A model generated the notes under the pieces. It worked only from the letters and a program-made list of their open reading frames with translations, ran no database searches and had not been told where the DNA came from. A program made the position numbers and the translations under genes. A stretch of 64,000 bases of DNA from Halichondria panicea (taxonomy: Eukaryota > Porifera > Demospongiae > Suberitida > Halichondriidae): positions 4,145,803 to 4,209,802 of the forward strand of contig NC_087380.1 in the NCBI RefSeq assembly GCF_963675165.1, in the 5' to 3' direction. Below, piece by piece: positions 26,811 through 38,400 of the stretch (positions are counted from its first letter, which is position 1; each line of letters begins with the position of its first letter).

Positions 26811-27010
26811 CACCGAGACAGGAGTAAAAAACAAACAAAGAAAAGTGTAGCCGACAACTCGAAAATTGTGAAGTTTCTGGCACTTAACCTAGATCTATAA
26901 TTATAGCTATAATTATATAGATATACATGACTATTATTACAGCTTACACTTTGTACACTCACAAACCCCCAAACCCCCTTATATTTATATAATGTACTGA
27001 ATCAGATATG

Positions 27011-30000
27011 CTAGAATCGAAGTTTGCAGACAATAATTATAAGTACTGAGATATTACGTCCCTTGAGAACAATTTGGGTATAAATCACCTCAGCTTTATA
27101 ATGAGTATTCCCACAGCGTAGGTCGATGACTCCTTGACTCTTCAGAGCATGTTCTTGATCAGCTTTTAGCGGAAAGATATCACTTGTTATGAACTGGATC
27201 GGTAATGAAAATGTGAGCTCGACACAGCCATCATCAATTTTACAAAGCTTTAAAACACCTTCATTTAAATGCAAGATTGAGCATAGATTCCACTCGAATA
27301 GCTTCAGTCGACTCACTTCACATTCATCGTAAGTAGAATCAAGCTTTACAATCAGATTTTCTCCGGAGCCTGAACTAATATTTCCTTTCACTAGTCGCCT
27401 CCTAGCATACTTAACAAAATTGGTTTTGTAAAGTTTCATACTGTCTTTATCCTTGTCCGTTCCTAATTGGTTTGTTATCTGCTCAATAATATCATAGTCG
27501 AAGAAGGAAAAATAGTCACCAATAATTCGCCAAACTTCTGGGATAGTTGAGCATCGATCTAGATTATTTCTTTGAGCTCTAAAAACACATTGATTTCCTC
27601 CACAGAATACTTTCTTTAGAGAGTTAAGGCCCATCAAGCACGCAACTACAGATTCTTTTGTAACTACAGATTCTTTTGTAATTCTACGAGTTTCAAGTGA
27701 AGAACATAGTTGAGACACTAGAGCGTTGAAATTCCTTTCCATCCATATCGAATCTCCTTCTAACATTGTAGTGTCTGGATCTGCAAGAAAATATGTAAGC
27801 GCACATACTATGTTACGATTGTACATGGCTGATGATAAAAGTATCAAAATTATGTATCAGTTAGACCACGTGCATGCACAGTATAATTATGCCTCGAGGC
27901 GTAGCCGTCGAGGGATATGGTATAAAGCCAGATGAGGTATGAAACGAGTACCTCGATTATAGGCTTGATTAGGCTAAGTCACGTGTAAAATTCATCAGCA
28001 AATTATTGTTGCATGACCTAATTAACTCAATTTTAGCCTAATCGAGGTACTCATGTCAGAACTCCTCTGGGGTAAAGCTGACTGTGTCAGTGTTGTGTGT
28101 GTGTGTGTGTGTGTGTATTCCAGCCGTAACTGCTCAGCTTCTATAGGCTTCTAGCCACGTTCTCTTGGATTCGTGGAATCTTAAAGTTTGTGCGAACAGA
28201 TGATGCTATGAAAGATTCTGTAACAGCCGTCACTGTGAGACTGTAAGTCAAACTAGACATAACTCGAGAATCCGCGAATCAAATCCAAGAGAACGTGGCT
28301 AGAAGCCTATATATAGAAGCTGTTAGTTTTCGTCGCATTGCAACCGTTGAGCAGTTATTACAGCTGGAATACACACACAGACAGACAGACACTCATGCAG
28401 ACACACACTCAGCTTTACCGTAGGCTACGTCTCGAGCCATAACTACAGATTTTGCTATGCAAGAGTCTAAAAACTGAGACTTTGATGGCCTTTAACTGGC
28501 TTTAGTTTGCAAATCCACGAGTCAAAATCCAAGGCTAGAGGCCTATAGAAGCTATTACTTGCACCTGCATTGCTACGGTAGAGCAGTTACACGCACGCAC
28601 ACACACTACCGTATACCTCGGTGCACCACTGAGGTATAATTATTATTTTGACTTTTATTTCGAAATTTCCGTTAATAACTGTTACTGCATGCATGTACGC
28701 TTAATTAGATAATCCTATGCATGGCGTATATAGCTTACCACATGATGTATCACCTCCATTTGTGCTTCGAGGTCTCTACATGTGCATAATTATGTGCATA
28801 TGCCGTATGAGTTATAACACTGCACGAGTATAAATTTCTATTCTCACTATAATTATACTGAACAGCAACATGGTACTGGACTTGGACTTTTGGATGAATG
28901 CTCTTATTATACTAAATGCGTGATCTATAATATCACTGTTATGTAATTGCATGTGTATGTATATACAGACATTAGACTGCACACAGGCAGCAAAATAATT
29001 ATCTGTATAATGATTTAAAAGGGCATTGATTTTACCTCAAGTTCCTCTCTCGCACAACCTATAATTATGTGTGCATGCACGGTATAGTGAAAAGTTAGTA
29101 TATACATTATATAGAGAGGCCTATAGTCAAAATTAGACGCATGCATGCATACATGAAACGCTTTAGTCACCCCCACCCCCGGTCACTGGATCCTTAAGGC
29201 CTGTCCACACTCCACACTAGACACTCAATGCGCATTGGGTGCGCATTGAGTGTCTATATATTGTGTACAGGCCTATTAGATAGAGTGACCTCTCGGACAA
29301 TAAAATTATTGGTCCTAGGATTCAGTGACCCCCCTCCAATAGAAAGATACTATGAGCTATATGAACTATAGATCTATACTTGACAGTCAGGCTAATAGCA
29401 GCAGTTCAGACACGCACTATATAATTATATATAATACATAATATATATATATATAATTCAACAACAAACACGTTCCATGCAGGCCTCCATGACAATGACA
29501 ATGCATGCATGGCCTTTGCAGAAATCCAGTCTGAGCTGCCTGACTGTCGCTGCACAGTAGTACTCTCTTTCTGTTATTTGGGGGGTCACTGCATCCGACA
29601 CGGGTGTCAGAGGATTTATTGGCCCCCATGGAGTCACTGTATATTATAGGAATCAGTGCTATAACCCCCCATAATATACTGAGTCCTTATATTATAATTA
29701 TGCCCTACACGCCAGTATGGATCCCACGACAGAAGGGAGTCACCGCGGATTTTATAATAGAATTTCACTGAATCCTAGCACCCTGTACTGTGTCCGGGAT
29801 CACAAACCCAGTGAATCTGATCCAGTCACTGAGTGATCCTACGACACTATGCATGCTGTTGCATTGAATACAATGTAGCCACTTACTTTCAATGAATACT
29901 TTCTCTATCTCCACAGCTACATCATTTCTCTTCACTGTTGAGTGCCTGAGAGCAGTACACACGTCTCCCCAAGTTAGAGTACCGGACTGTAGTCGAAGAG

Positions 30001-30351
30001 CTAGGACTTCACGCAGGCACACATCATTGTCACCATGGTACGTTTCCCGATAGTTGGTTAAGTCGGTATACTCAAGTTTCAGCGCTAGTCCCAAGTTGAA
30101 CCAGTTCGGACTAGCACTCCGTGCCTTCTCGTACACCTCAAGTATGTCAGAGAGAGTTAGAACAGTATCTGCATCACAATGACAATAGTATAATTATATT
30201 GTATTATGTGAACCAATAATAACTTAACCATAGTATTATTTTATTCAACAGCAAATTGAAACGTACCCAGTCCAGGTCCAGGGTTTATCTCCACATCTCC
30301 AGCCAATAATAGGAGATGAAAGAGAGAGAAAAGTAATACAACTATCATCAT
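27011..30351 (-). CDS. Death-domain protein with N-terminal 2A leader
   Basis: Exons 30351-30267, 30168-29887 and 27780-27011 join in phase (G|AT, A|AT) to 378 residues. Residues 1-17 are a hydrophobic, signal-like leader; 18-26 read GDVEINPGP, the canonical D(V/I)ExNPGP 2A motif, at which ribosomes skip the bond between Gly25 and Pro26. Residues about 31-118 form a death domain, with WFNLGLALKLEYTDL, a central CLREVLALRLQ helix and LTWGDVCTALRH. Exon 3 carries a conserved domain (WRIIGDYFSFFDYDIIEQI, then YARRRL and LFEWNLCSIL) that I associate with sponge death-domain proteins; its function is unknown. Skipping would free the leader and leave a cytosolic death-domain protein; failure to skip could send the whole chain to the secretory route. 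An in-frame 18-bp duplication lies at 27644-27679. The stop in exon 3 may instead be intron if a donor near 27040 is used. Confidence 0.8.
28071..28419. repeat. Palindromic relative of repeat family A
   Basis: GGTAAAGCTG at the left matches CAGCTTTACC at the right. Inside are inverted ATTCCAGC...GTAACTGCTCA and CTTCTAGCCACGTTCTCTTG arms around a short centre. It lies in intron 2 of the death-domain gene. A partial reverse copy of family A follows at about 28490-28640. Confidence 0.6.
28641..29886. other. Intron sequence without recognisable genes
   Basis: Rest of intron 2 of the death-domain gene. It contains a short perfect palindrome (about 29219-29262, GACACTCAATGCGCATTGGG and inverse) and several copies of a motif like GTCACTG next to C-rich runs. 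No exon is supported. Confidence 0.45.
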
Positions 30352-30998
30352 GATCACATTTGAAGGGGGGCTATAAAAACAAACTGTGTGACTGTGATCA
30401 ATTCACGATTGATCAACAATTTGTCTTTCTTTGCCGGCAAGGTGTTCGTTGTAATAGTTACAAGATGTATAACTGTGTTCCTTGATTTGGTGCTTCTAGT
30501 GACTTTAATGCACGATATAGTCTATACTGGTAACATCTTCTGCCACGATCTTTGATACTGGGCATAAATATACAGTTTGAAAGCAACACCATTGCCTAGA
30601 CTAGACTAGATATATAAATTATAGATCTATAATTACTATATAGATAGCCATTAATTTTCATTACCGTGTAAGTCTATCTGATGATCCAGGGAGCTTTACG
30701 TGGCTGCCATCCCTGTGATATCAACTCCACACTTATTTAGAGTCCACAGCATGCACTAGCCTAGCCTAGCCCATTCATGGCCACATATCTATCCACCCCT
30801 TTTTGTGGGTAAATACATTGACAGGAAATGCATCTCTTATAACATCTTTTGGATCCCTGTTTTACAGTATTCATAAAGGAAGCAAACTAGCCTTAACAAC
30901 CATGGTCAATAGACTTTGCATGAAAGCAAAAAATGTCAAGTGAAAGTGCTTTGTTTGCAGAGCCGGAGGAAGCAAATATGAAGTGGTCAGGCCAGACT

Positions 30999-31056
30999 TA
31001 GCCTCGATTCCAGGCCGATTAAAATACGTATTTTAATCGGCCTTGAATCGAGGCTA
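30999..31056. mobile_element. 58-bp hairpin-only MITE with perfect 9-bp target duplication
   Basis: The two terminal repeats of the family at 26250-26810 stand back to back with no interior: TAGCCTCGATTCCAGGCCGA, then ATTAAAATACGTATTTTAAT, then the inverse. It is flanked by GGCCAGACT at 30990-30998 and 31057-31065, a perfect 9-bp duplication. It interrupts an older repeat that begins near 30955 (AGAGCCGGAGGAAGC) and resumes as CATAAAGGGG. Confidence 0.85.
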
Positions 31057-31065
31057 GGCCAGACT

Positions 31066-34000
31066 CATAAAGGGGGGTCCGGGGGTTCTCCCCCGGGAAA
31101 TTTTTTTTGAATGGTGCTTGCTGGTGCATTCTGGTGCATTTTGAGTAATATTTAATGAATTTTAAAATTGACATTTTAATTGAGACAATCACAAAAATTA
31201 ATATTGGTACAGGTATATGAGGTTGCACCTAAAATTTCTGAGACGGTGAATGATACCGGTTTGGAGAGGCACCAATGTGAGGACACTGAAAGGAACTCGA
31301 TTGCAGTTTGGAGAGAGACATTTTCTTTTGGCTAGCAGCTAGATCTGACACTAGATAGTCTGTCCTGCGGTACTACCGTACTAGTCTATTACAGCATAGA
31401 TACTGTACACTCCGTGGATGTGAAACGTAGGTAGTATACGGGTAGATTACGGAGTATTCGTGTTCACTCACTGCAACGGCACCCAGCTGCAGAAATGGCC
31501 ACTTTTAGTGTTGTTTTTCTTGCACAGCTGCGCACTTGTGGCTTCAGTTGAGGAGAAGGTCTGCTGTACTCGTAGGTGGGAGGTAAGTCTATCATAGAGC
31601 ATGTATATTGAGCCTGCATTATTAGTGGATAGCCTTTTGGAGCTCATTTTTTTCTGTAACTCACCGCTGTTTCAAGGCTACCACTTAGTTTGTAATTAGA
31701 ATTCAATGAAATATTGAAATGTGGGTGTGGTTTTCGAAGTAATGTTATTTCCTGTTTCATGCAATGTTTATACCCATGGTAACTGCTTAGTTATTCATCT
31801 AAGTCACATGAGAGCTTATTGACAGTCATGTGCACCTTGTCATCTACTGAATGACACCAAATGCGCATAGCAACAGCCATTTGGCTACGAATGCGCACCT
31901 GGAAACTACACTACACTTCAATGATGTACTGCTACAAGGATGTTTTTACAACCATATAATCACTGAATAAGCGTTTTCCTTGAAGTGTACCTTGCAGAAA
32001 GTGAAAGAAGAAGTGTTATACTACTCTTTTGAAAGCAAAAGGTAAAGGACAAAATTCTTTGCAACGCTATAATCAGGATCGAAGTTAGACAAAAATTAAT
32101 GATTTATACGTACACGCAGAGATAATATAGTACAGAAACACTTCTAAAAGTGAACGATAACATTTAAATGAATGAAGAGCACCTTGCTGCCCTCTCAGAG
32201 AACAGCTGGGTGTGTGGATCTCCTGTCAGAAACAAGATAGGCCGTCCTGTTATTAATATCGTTGGTATTCCTGCTCAGACGAAGAAGTGCATCTCCTGGA
32301 GGTTTATCAATGTGAAGACAATCAGTGTGTAATTACAGAGGAGGAAATTTCCTGCCTAAGTAATTGTGCTGAGTGAAAAATGGCTCTAACTCTTGTAATT
32401 TTGTTCGTCCATGGGTATTTACATATCTCTACGTTCACAATGTTGTGCCGATAGCAATTTCCTCCTGTGACAAATGCGAATATTATTATGCTGGAGAAGC
32501 ATGTGCTCAGTGAGAGGAAGGTGAAGCACAGTTATTCATTCAGACCTTGATACATGTACGTTGAATTGAACCAGACATCACAAAGTAATATCGAAACATT
32601 ACAAATGGCTTCGCTGAGATGTATTTAACAAGTTTTCGTCATGTTGCACCATCCACCACCATGTGCAGACCTTCACCTGTGAAGAGGCGAAAGAAGAACC
32701 TTAAGAACCTTGTTTTACAGTTGATATTTACTTGATACGTAACAATACATGTTACTTTTCAAACTGTTATAACTCTTTTCACAAAATTTTGTCTAATACA
32801 ATGTAGTTATCAATACGTACATACCTGAGAGCTTCCTTTATAATGTACTGCTTGTTACTAGTCTTAAAAAACACTTTACTTGACAGAAGAACATTTTTGC
32901 TGGAGACACTGTGCGTGTTGGCCAAAACATGTACTTGTACAAGCAACTACAACACAAGTTCTGTTCGCTTGATTTTTATGAAACTACCATCAACGGAAAG
33001 TACAGAGTCTGTACTTCCTGAATAGTCACATTTTAGACATACTTAGGAACTCCCCTTCCCATGGGGATGCTCCTAAGACCATACCCCATTTCCACTGGCT
33101 TGTGGTTTTTGGAATGTATTATCTTGTCATAATCATGTACTACATCCTGATAAACTAAGTGGTGAATTTTCATTGTTGTGAAACAGCGGTGAACTTACTA
33201 GGTGACAAGTTTGTGGTTAGGCGATCTTTGGTTGGGTTTATAGTTGGAACATTTCGCTTTGCTTTCCTGTTAGTCTATGAAGTGAAGTACCAGGAGAATG
33301 TGTTCAGCACTTAATTAAGGAAATGTATACGGCTAGCAGCAAACTGAATGATAGGTCAAAATTAGGTGTTCAACAGTACCTATCTTGTGGTTAGGCGATC
33401 TTGCCAACAAAAAGCTCCATCACTTAAATGATGTGGTCATTCAATAATATAGATGTCCTTATACCGGGAGAATCTATTTTGACCCTCAGTAAATGTTTTG
33501 TTATTTCAGGAAAGCGTGTCTTTTTGTGGTGAACATGTTTATTCATACAAATGTACTGTATGATGATAATGCATACATAATCGTACAGCGGCCGGAGTAA
33601 ATTATTATGTGCATTCTAACACACTTTTTTAATTTAGGTAATGCTCTATCACCAAAGGAAGCGGAAAGGAGCATAATTATTCCCTGATGCAAGACTAACA
33701 AACAAGTGTACGAGCACAAGTAGCGATAAGATAAAGAAGAATCCTCCTTCAACTTTAAATCAGTTTTAGTTGTCCATTTAGTTGTCTATTACTAAGTCTA
33801 TCTCCGTGCATGGATGCCTGCCTATATAATATTCTGTGTGCATACATGCTGTGCTATATATACAATGTCATCACAAAAATTAAGTCAGCAGTGTACATGT
33901 AGCTAGATCTAGAGTTGTCAGGTTCCAATATGATTTCTGCATTTCCACTTTCATTCATGAACATCTCTCTTGGCTCTCCCTGCGCAGAGAATCAGTTAGC

Positions 34001-34190
34001 ACTGGAAGAACTTGGACTGGGAGCTTCAGTTATCCAATCACTCACACGTAGTTACTGTTATTATTGTATCCATGCAGTAGATTCCGTATACTATATGGGA
34101 ATTCCGGATACTGGGTCCGTGTCATCCGTTGCAATGAGTGTTTCAGGACTTTTGGTAGTGGGCGGAAGTGTTTCACATCCACGGAGTGTC
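31066..34190. other. Gene-poor stretch, nothing firmly recognised
   Basis: It starts with the rest of an interspersed repeat (GGGGGTTCTCCCCCGGG hairpin, 31083-31105). A possible non-coding first exon on the plus strand ends at a good donor near 31583 (GGGAG|GTAAGT). Short open frames at 32168-32332 and at about 32270-32375 (Cys/Glu-rich) match nothing I know. No coding exon is supported. Confidence 0.4.
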
Positions 34191-34199
34191 ATAAGGGTG

Positions 34200-34590
34200 C
34201 AGGATTGGATCTTTATACAGCTATACACAGCTATACAACCACTATACTGTATAACTGTATAGTGGTGCTGAGAATTTCTATATACAGCTATACACAACTA
34301 TACAACCACTATATTGTATAACTGTATAGTGGTGAGAATTTATACCAACTATAACTCAAATATACAATAATAGGTATAACTGTATAGTGTGCTTACATAA
34401 TAATAATAATTATAGTAAAAAAAATATTTATTTTTGTTTTCATTCCGAATGTGTTGTATAACTTGTATAACTGTATAATTATACACAAATATACATCAAT
34501 TATACAATGAATGTTGAACAATTATACACAGTTATACACTATACAATATATTTGTGAAATGTATAACTTGTATAACTGTATAAATTATAA
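34200..34590. repeat. TATAC-rich tandem repeat
   Basis: Imperfect repeats such as CAACCACTATACTGTATAAC alternating with ACTGTATAGTGGTGAGAATT. It is self-complementary (TATAC/GTATA) and resembles the motif content of the satellite at 40518-41330. Confidence 0.65.
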
Positions 34591-34599
34591 TGATTACTT

Positions 34600-35435
34600 G
34601 AGGTTAGGGTAGGGGTATATAATAGTTAGGTTTAGGAGGGGTTAGGGATAGGGATAGAGTTAGCTATGGGCAGAGGAGGTTGGACACGCATCATATAATG
34701 TTTTACGGACGAAATGTGTGTACATGGAGAGATATATGGAAACTCACAGAGAACAGTAGCTATATATATTCAGCCAAGTCAAAAGACTGCAAACGATATT
34801 AGCACTCCATACTAGTGCTAAAAATACCCAGTGAAACTAGAAAACTGAGTGGCATATAGAAACAATGAGACAGAAACTTAAGATTACAACTTCGAGTTGT
34901 TGCTGCATTTGACTTTGTTTTTTTACTCCTGTCTTGATGTAGGTATAGCAATCATATATAGTGTATATATATACTACTACGACTCATAAACTAACAGGAG
35001 ACAGCTGCATGGATACAAAAGGCTCAGTTTTAAGCGTGACGCGTGTCCAGCCTCCTCTGGGGTTAGGGTTAAGTAAGAGGGGTTAGGGTTAGGAATAGGG
35101 ATAGGGTAGGGATAAATTAAAATATATAGGGGTTACTAGGGATATAGGGATATATACTTAGGGATATAGGAGGGGTTATATGGGTTATAGGGTTAGGGAT
35201 AGTTAGAAGTTAGGGGTTATAGGAATAGGGATAGAGTTACGGTGATGTTTAGGAGGGGTTAGGGGTTAGGGATAGAGGGTTAGGGTTAGGGATAGGGATA
35301 GTTAGAAGTTAGGGGTTATAGGAATATAGGGATAGAGTTATGTTTAGGAGGGGTTAGGGGTTAGGGATAGAGGGTTAGGGTTAGGGATAAGGGATAGTTA
35401 AAAGTTAGGGGTTACTATATAGATAGGGATAGGGA
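34600..35435 (+). repeat. TTAGGG-like degenerate array (left part)
   Basis: Dense GGGTTAGGG, GGGATAGGG and GTTTAGGAGGGGTTAGGG units on the plus strand, with unrelated sequence from about 34670 to 35045. The unit resembles the animal telomere repeat but is degenerate and interstitial. The same array resumes in the same orientation at 40154, so it was split by the element at 35438-40151. Confidence 0.75.
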
Positions 35436-35437
35436 TA

Positions 35438-38400
35438 CACTGTAAAAACTGGAAAGTGACCGTCACCACCAAAAGGTAGTGAAACGGCTGCCACAATAGT
35501 CACCGCAAATCGACTGGTGACCCTCACCACTTTTTCAAATCACTACATTTAAGTAGTGACGATCACTACATTTAGGTAGTGAACATCACCAGAACTAGTA
35601 AAAATCACTATACAAAAATTCTGAAAATGTGCACAGAAAATAATAACAAACATTATGCTTACTAGCCTAACAGAGTATAAAATGACAGTGTCTAATGGCC
35701 TGAGTTGATCATCAGTTCTTGGCTGTCTTTACATCCCAACCTCCTCCCTCCTCCTGTATATGCATGAAGGAGAAAGTATGTTTATTTCATTGTAATAGAG
35801 TCAACTATGTAGGTTGGAAGTGTATAATTATACAAATTAGATTATGTGCCGGGGGATATCGCATGATTAACAACAAAACTTTTGCATACCTACTGAGCTT
35901 CAATTATACGTGCATGTGTACCGGTAAACCACGTTTACGTTTTCGTTGGTAAGTTTTCGTAATTACCTGCTATGTATAATTAATTATAAGCCAAATAAAG
36001 TAATCCATGATGTCACAAATACTGGAGTATGAAAACAATGCGTGAAGCTGAGCCAATTATAGCTACAGAAAATAGCAGGCACAATTATGTCTACAAGAAG
36101 AAGTATCGGCCCGGACTATAGTGGTATACCTAAACAACACACTGGAGAGCCAGGGAGGCTATGCAAATTCTTATTACTCTATATAGAGCAGTAATCAATT
36201 ATTGTGAGCAGAACAATAAGGTTTGGAAGAACTGCTATACTGCAAGCCTTGTCAAAACAATTAATAGCTTGCTATAAATAATTCAAAATGAATGTTAACA
36301 ATGGGTCTGCCTAAAACTCTGAAGAGGAACAACTTGCTAATCATACTGAAAATTAAGGTCAATGTGCTACAGGTGGCAGATTCATAATTATTTGCGTGAT
36401 CAGAGGCCGCGGTTACTTATTTTCCTGGCAAAAAATGCTACAATTCATAAGGCCAATATAGGTACAATTTTCTTTCATCTGCACACATTCAAACTCCGCC
36501 ATGGGACAGTCTCTTAACTAAAGCACTAGCAAGCTGCTACCAAGCTAACTGGCACATAGATACCGTGCAGTATCAATAAGCATGGCTCCCACTGCAGATA
36601 TGTCTCAGCGAGGGTCAAAGTTCACTGAGGCTACCAATAAAGATGCAATTGAGATGCTACTATTCAACCTTTATAATTGTAAGAGCGGCCTCTGATCAAG
36701 CACAATTTATATACATACAGATTAGGGGGTGTTTAGTAACCTAGTAACAACAATTCTACAAATCTTTTGCTGACTTTATAGGCTAAGTACAAAGATGTGA
36801 TACGAAGAGAGGTTGAAGTAAGACAATTATTTTTGGAACAAAATGAACTGTTACACTCTTGTTTTGTGTGCAAAAGCAGGACTAACAGAACTAACATATT
36901 AATCACTGACAACAAATTGTGGCAATACGGCAGCAGCATGCACATACCTTGATTTATGTCTATACTTAAAGGTGTCCAGTAGTATGGTTGCTCCACACGT
37001 TTTTTTAACTTCATATCCTGCAAGTTAATTACAACAGTTACTGAACGCAATAGTGTGTAACAACAATAACAGTATAAATAAACGCGCTGCAGGTGCTGAT
37101 GCCTTGTCCACTATTTATGGCAATAAACCTCCGAGGACGAAGGCAAAGTCTCAAGGCCAAGGATGGTTTAACGTTGCCATAAATTTTATAATTATAATTA
37201 TATCTACTGAAATGAAAAATGCTTGCTATATATACCTAAGCTAACTCACCTTGCAAGGACTAGTAAACAGTTAAAAACTATTGAAAATGAACGAAAAGCG
37301 TGTGCATATTATTATAGCTTGTATAGCCAGTGCTAAACTTCTAGCGCTACGCACTAACTTGTCCATGTGTAACGAGCCTACCCATCTGTCCTCCCATTGC
37401 TAACTTATTTTTGGCTGTTTGTAACAAAATCAGTGCGCCCTTAAGGCAACGGAGTAGTGAAACTCCACCCAGTTGCTATGATACAACCCAAGCGGGACAT
37501 AATGATGACATGATTGCTGCGACACTTAAAGACAAAACACTGCATGCAACGGCATTCCAAGTATTAGAGCAAAATTACCCATAACTCGGGAATGATGCAA
37601 TGGCTATAGAGCCTTTACATTATACTTGCACTTCGTGTTCATTGGAACAGCTATGGCAATCTACACACAGACAGACAGTCACATACACACACAAACACAA
37701 CTACTGTTATGTCGCTCATCTGTATAATAATATTATTAGTATGTATATGCTTGATCAGAGGCTGTGCGCATGGCTACTAAATGTTCATTTTGCTGACAAA
37801 GGAGGCTACAATTCGAGAGAGCACATTGTTCAAGAGAGGTGTTTATTAGCCCCAGCTAGTTATTTTTACTCGAACTATGCCATGAGAAAGTCTTCTAAAA
37901 GCACTACTTAAGCAAGCTGCTACCCTAGCTAGCTGCTACCGTAGATACCAATCAACCACGTGCAGAGACATAGCCTCAAAGTTCACTGAGGCTACTATTT
38001 GAGTGCGGCCTTCAAGCATATAACGGTACCTAACAATTAAGCTGCAACCGTACCAGTATTAATATGGCTGCCAAGTGCAGAGACACATAGCCTCAAAGTT
38101 CACTGAACCTAACAATTAAGCTGCAACTGTAGATACCAGTATTAATATGGCTGCAAGTGCAGAGACACATAGCCTCAAAGTTCACTGAGGCTACTATTTG
38201 AGACCGGCTTCTATTGAAGACTACTTTATACGTACAAGCATCAGTAGTTCGAATTCTATAAATTTTACTGCATTAACAAAAGAGGATGGACGATTTTAGG
38301 ATGGACAATTATTATGAGAGTACAGGAATGTAGAGTAAGCCCTACAATCCTGAGAGGGTTAGCTTGGAAGCTCGAAGTATTACAATTACAATGTGAAGTC

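Noticed and set aside
6854-30351. One fused gene from the 2A/death-domain exons through sacsin
   Set aside because: Sacsin has its own first exon with ATG at 24923 preceded by an in-frame stop, and the death-domain frame closes with its own stop at 27011.
32168-32375. Short Cys/Glu-rich frames in the gene-poor region
   Set aside because: Two overlapping frames of about 40-55 codons, no splice partners and no similarity known to me.
33915-34262. 115-codon plus-strand frame
   Set aside because: Its end runs into the TATAC repeat and its composition is not protein-like.
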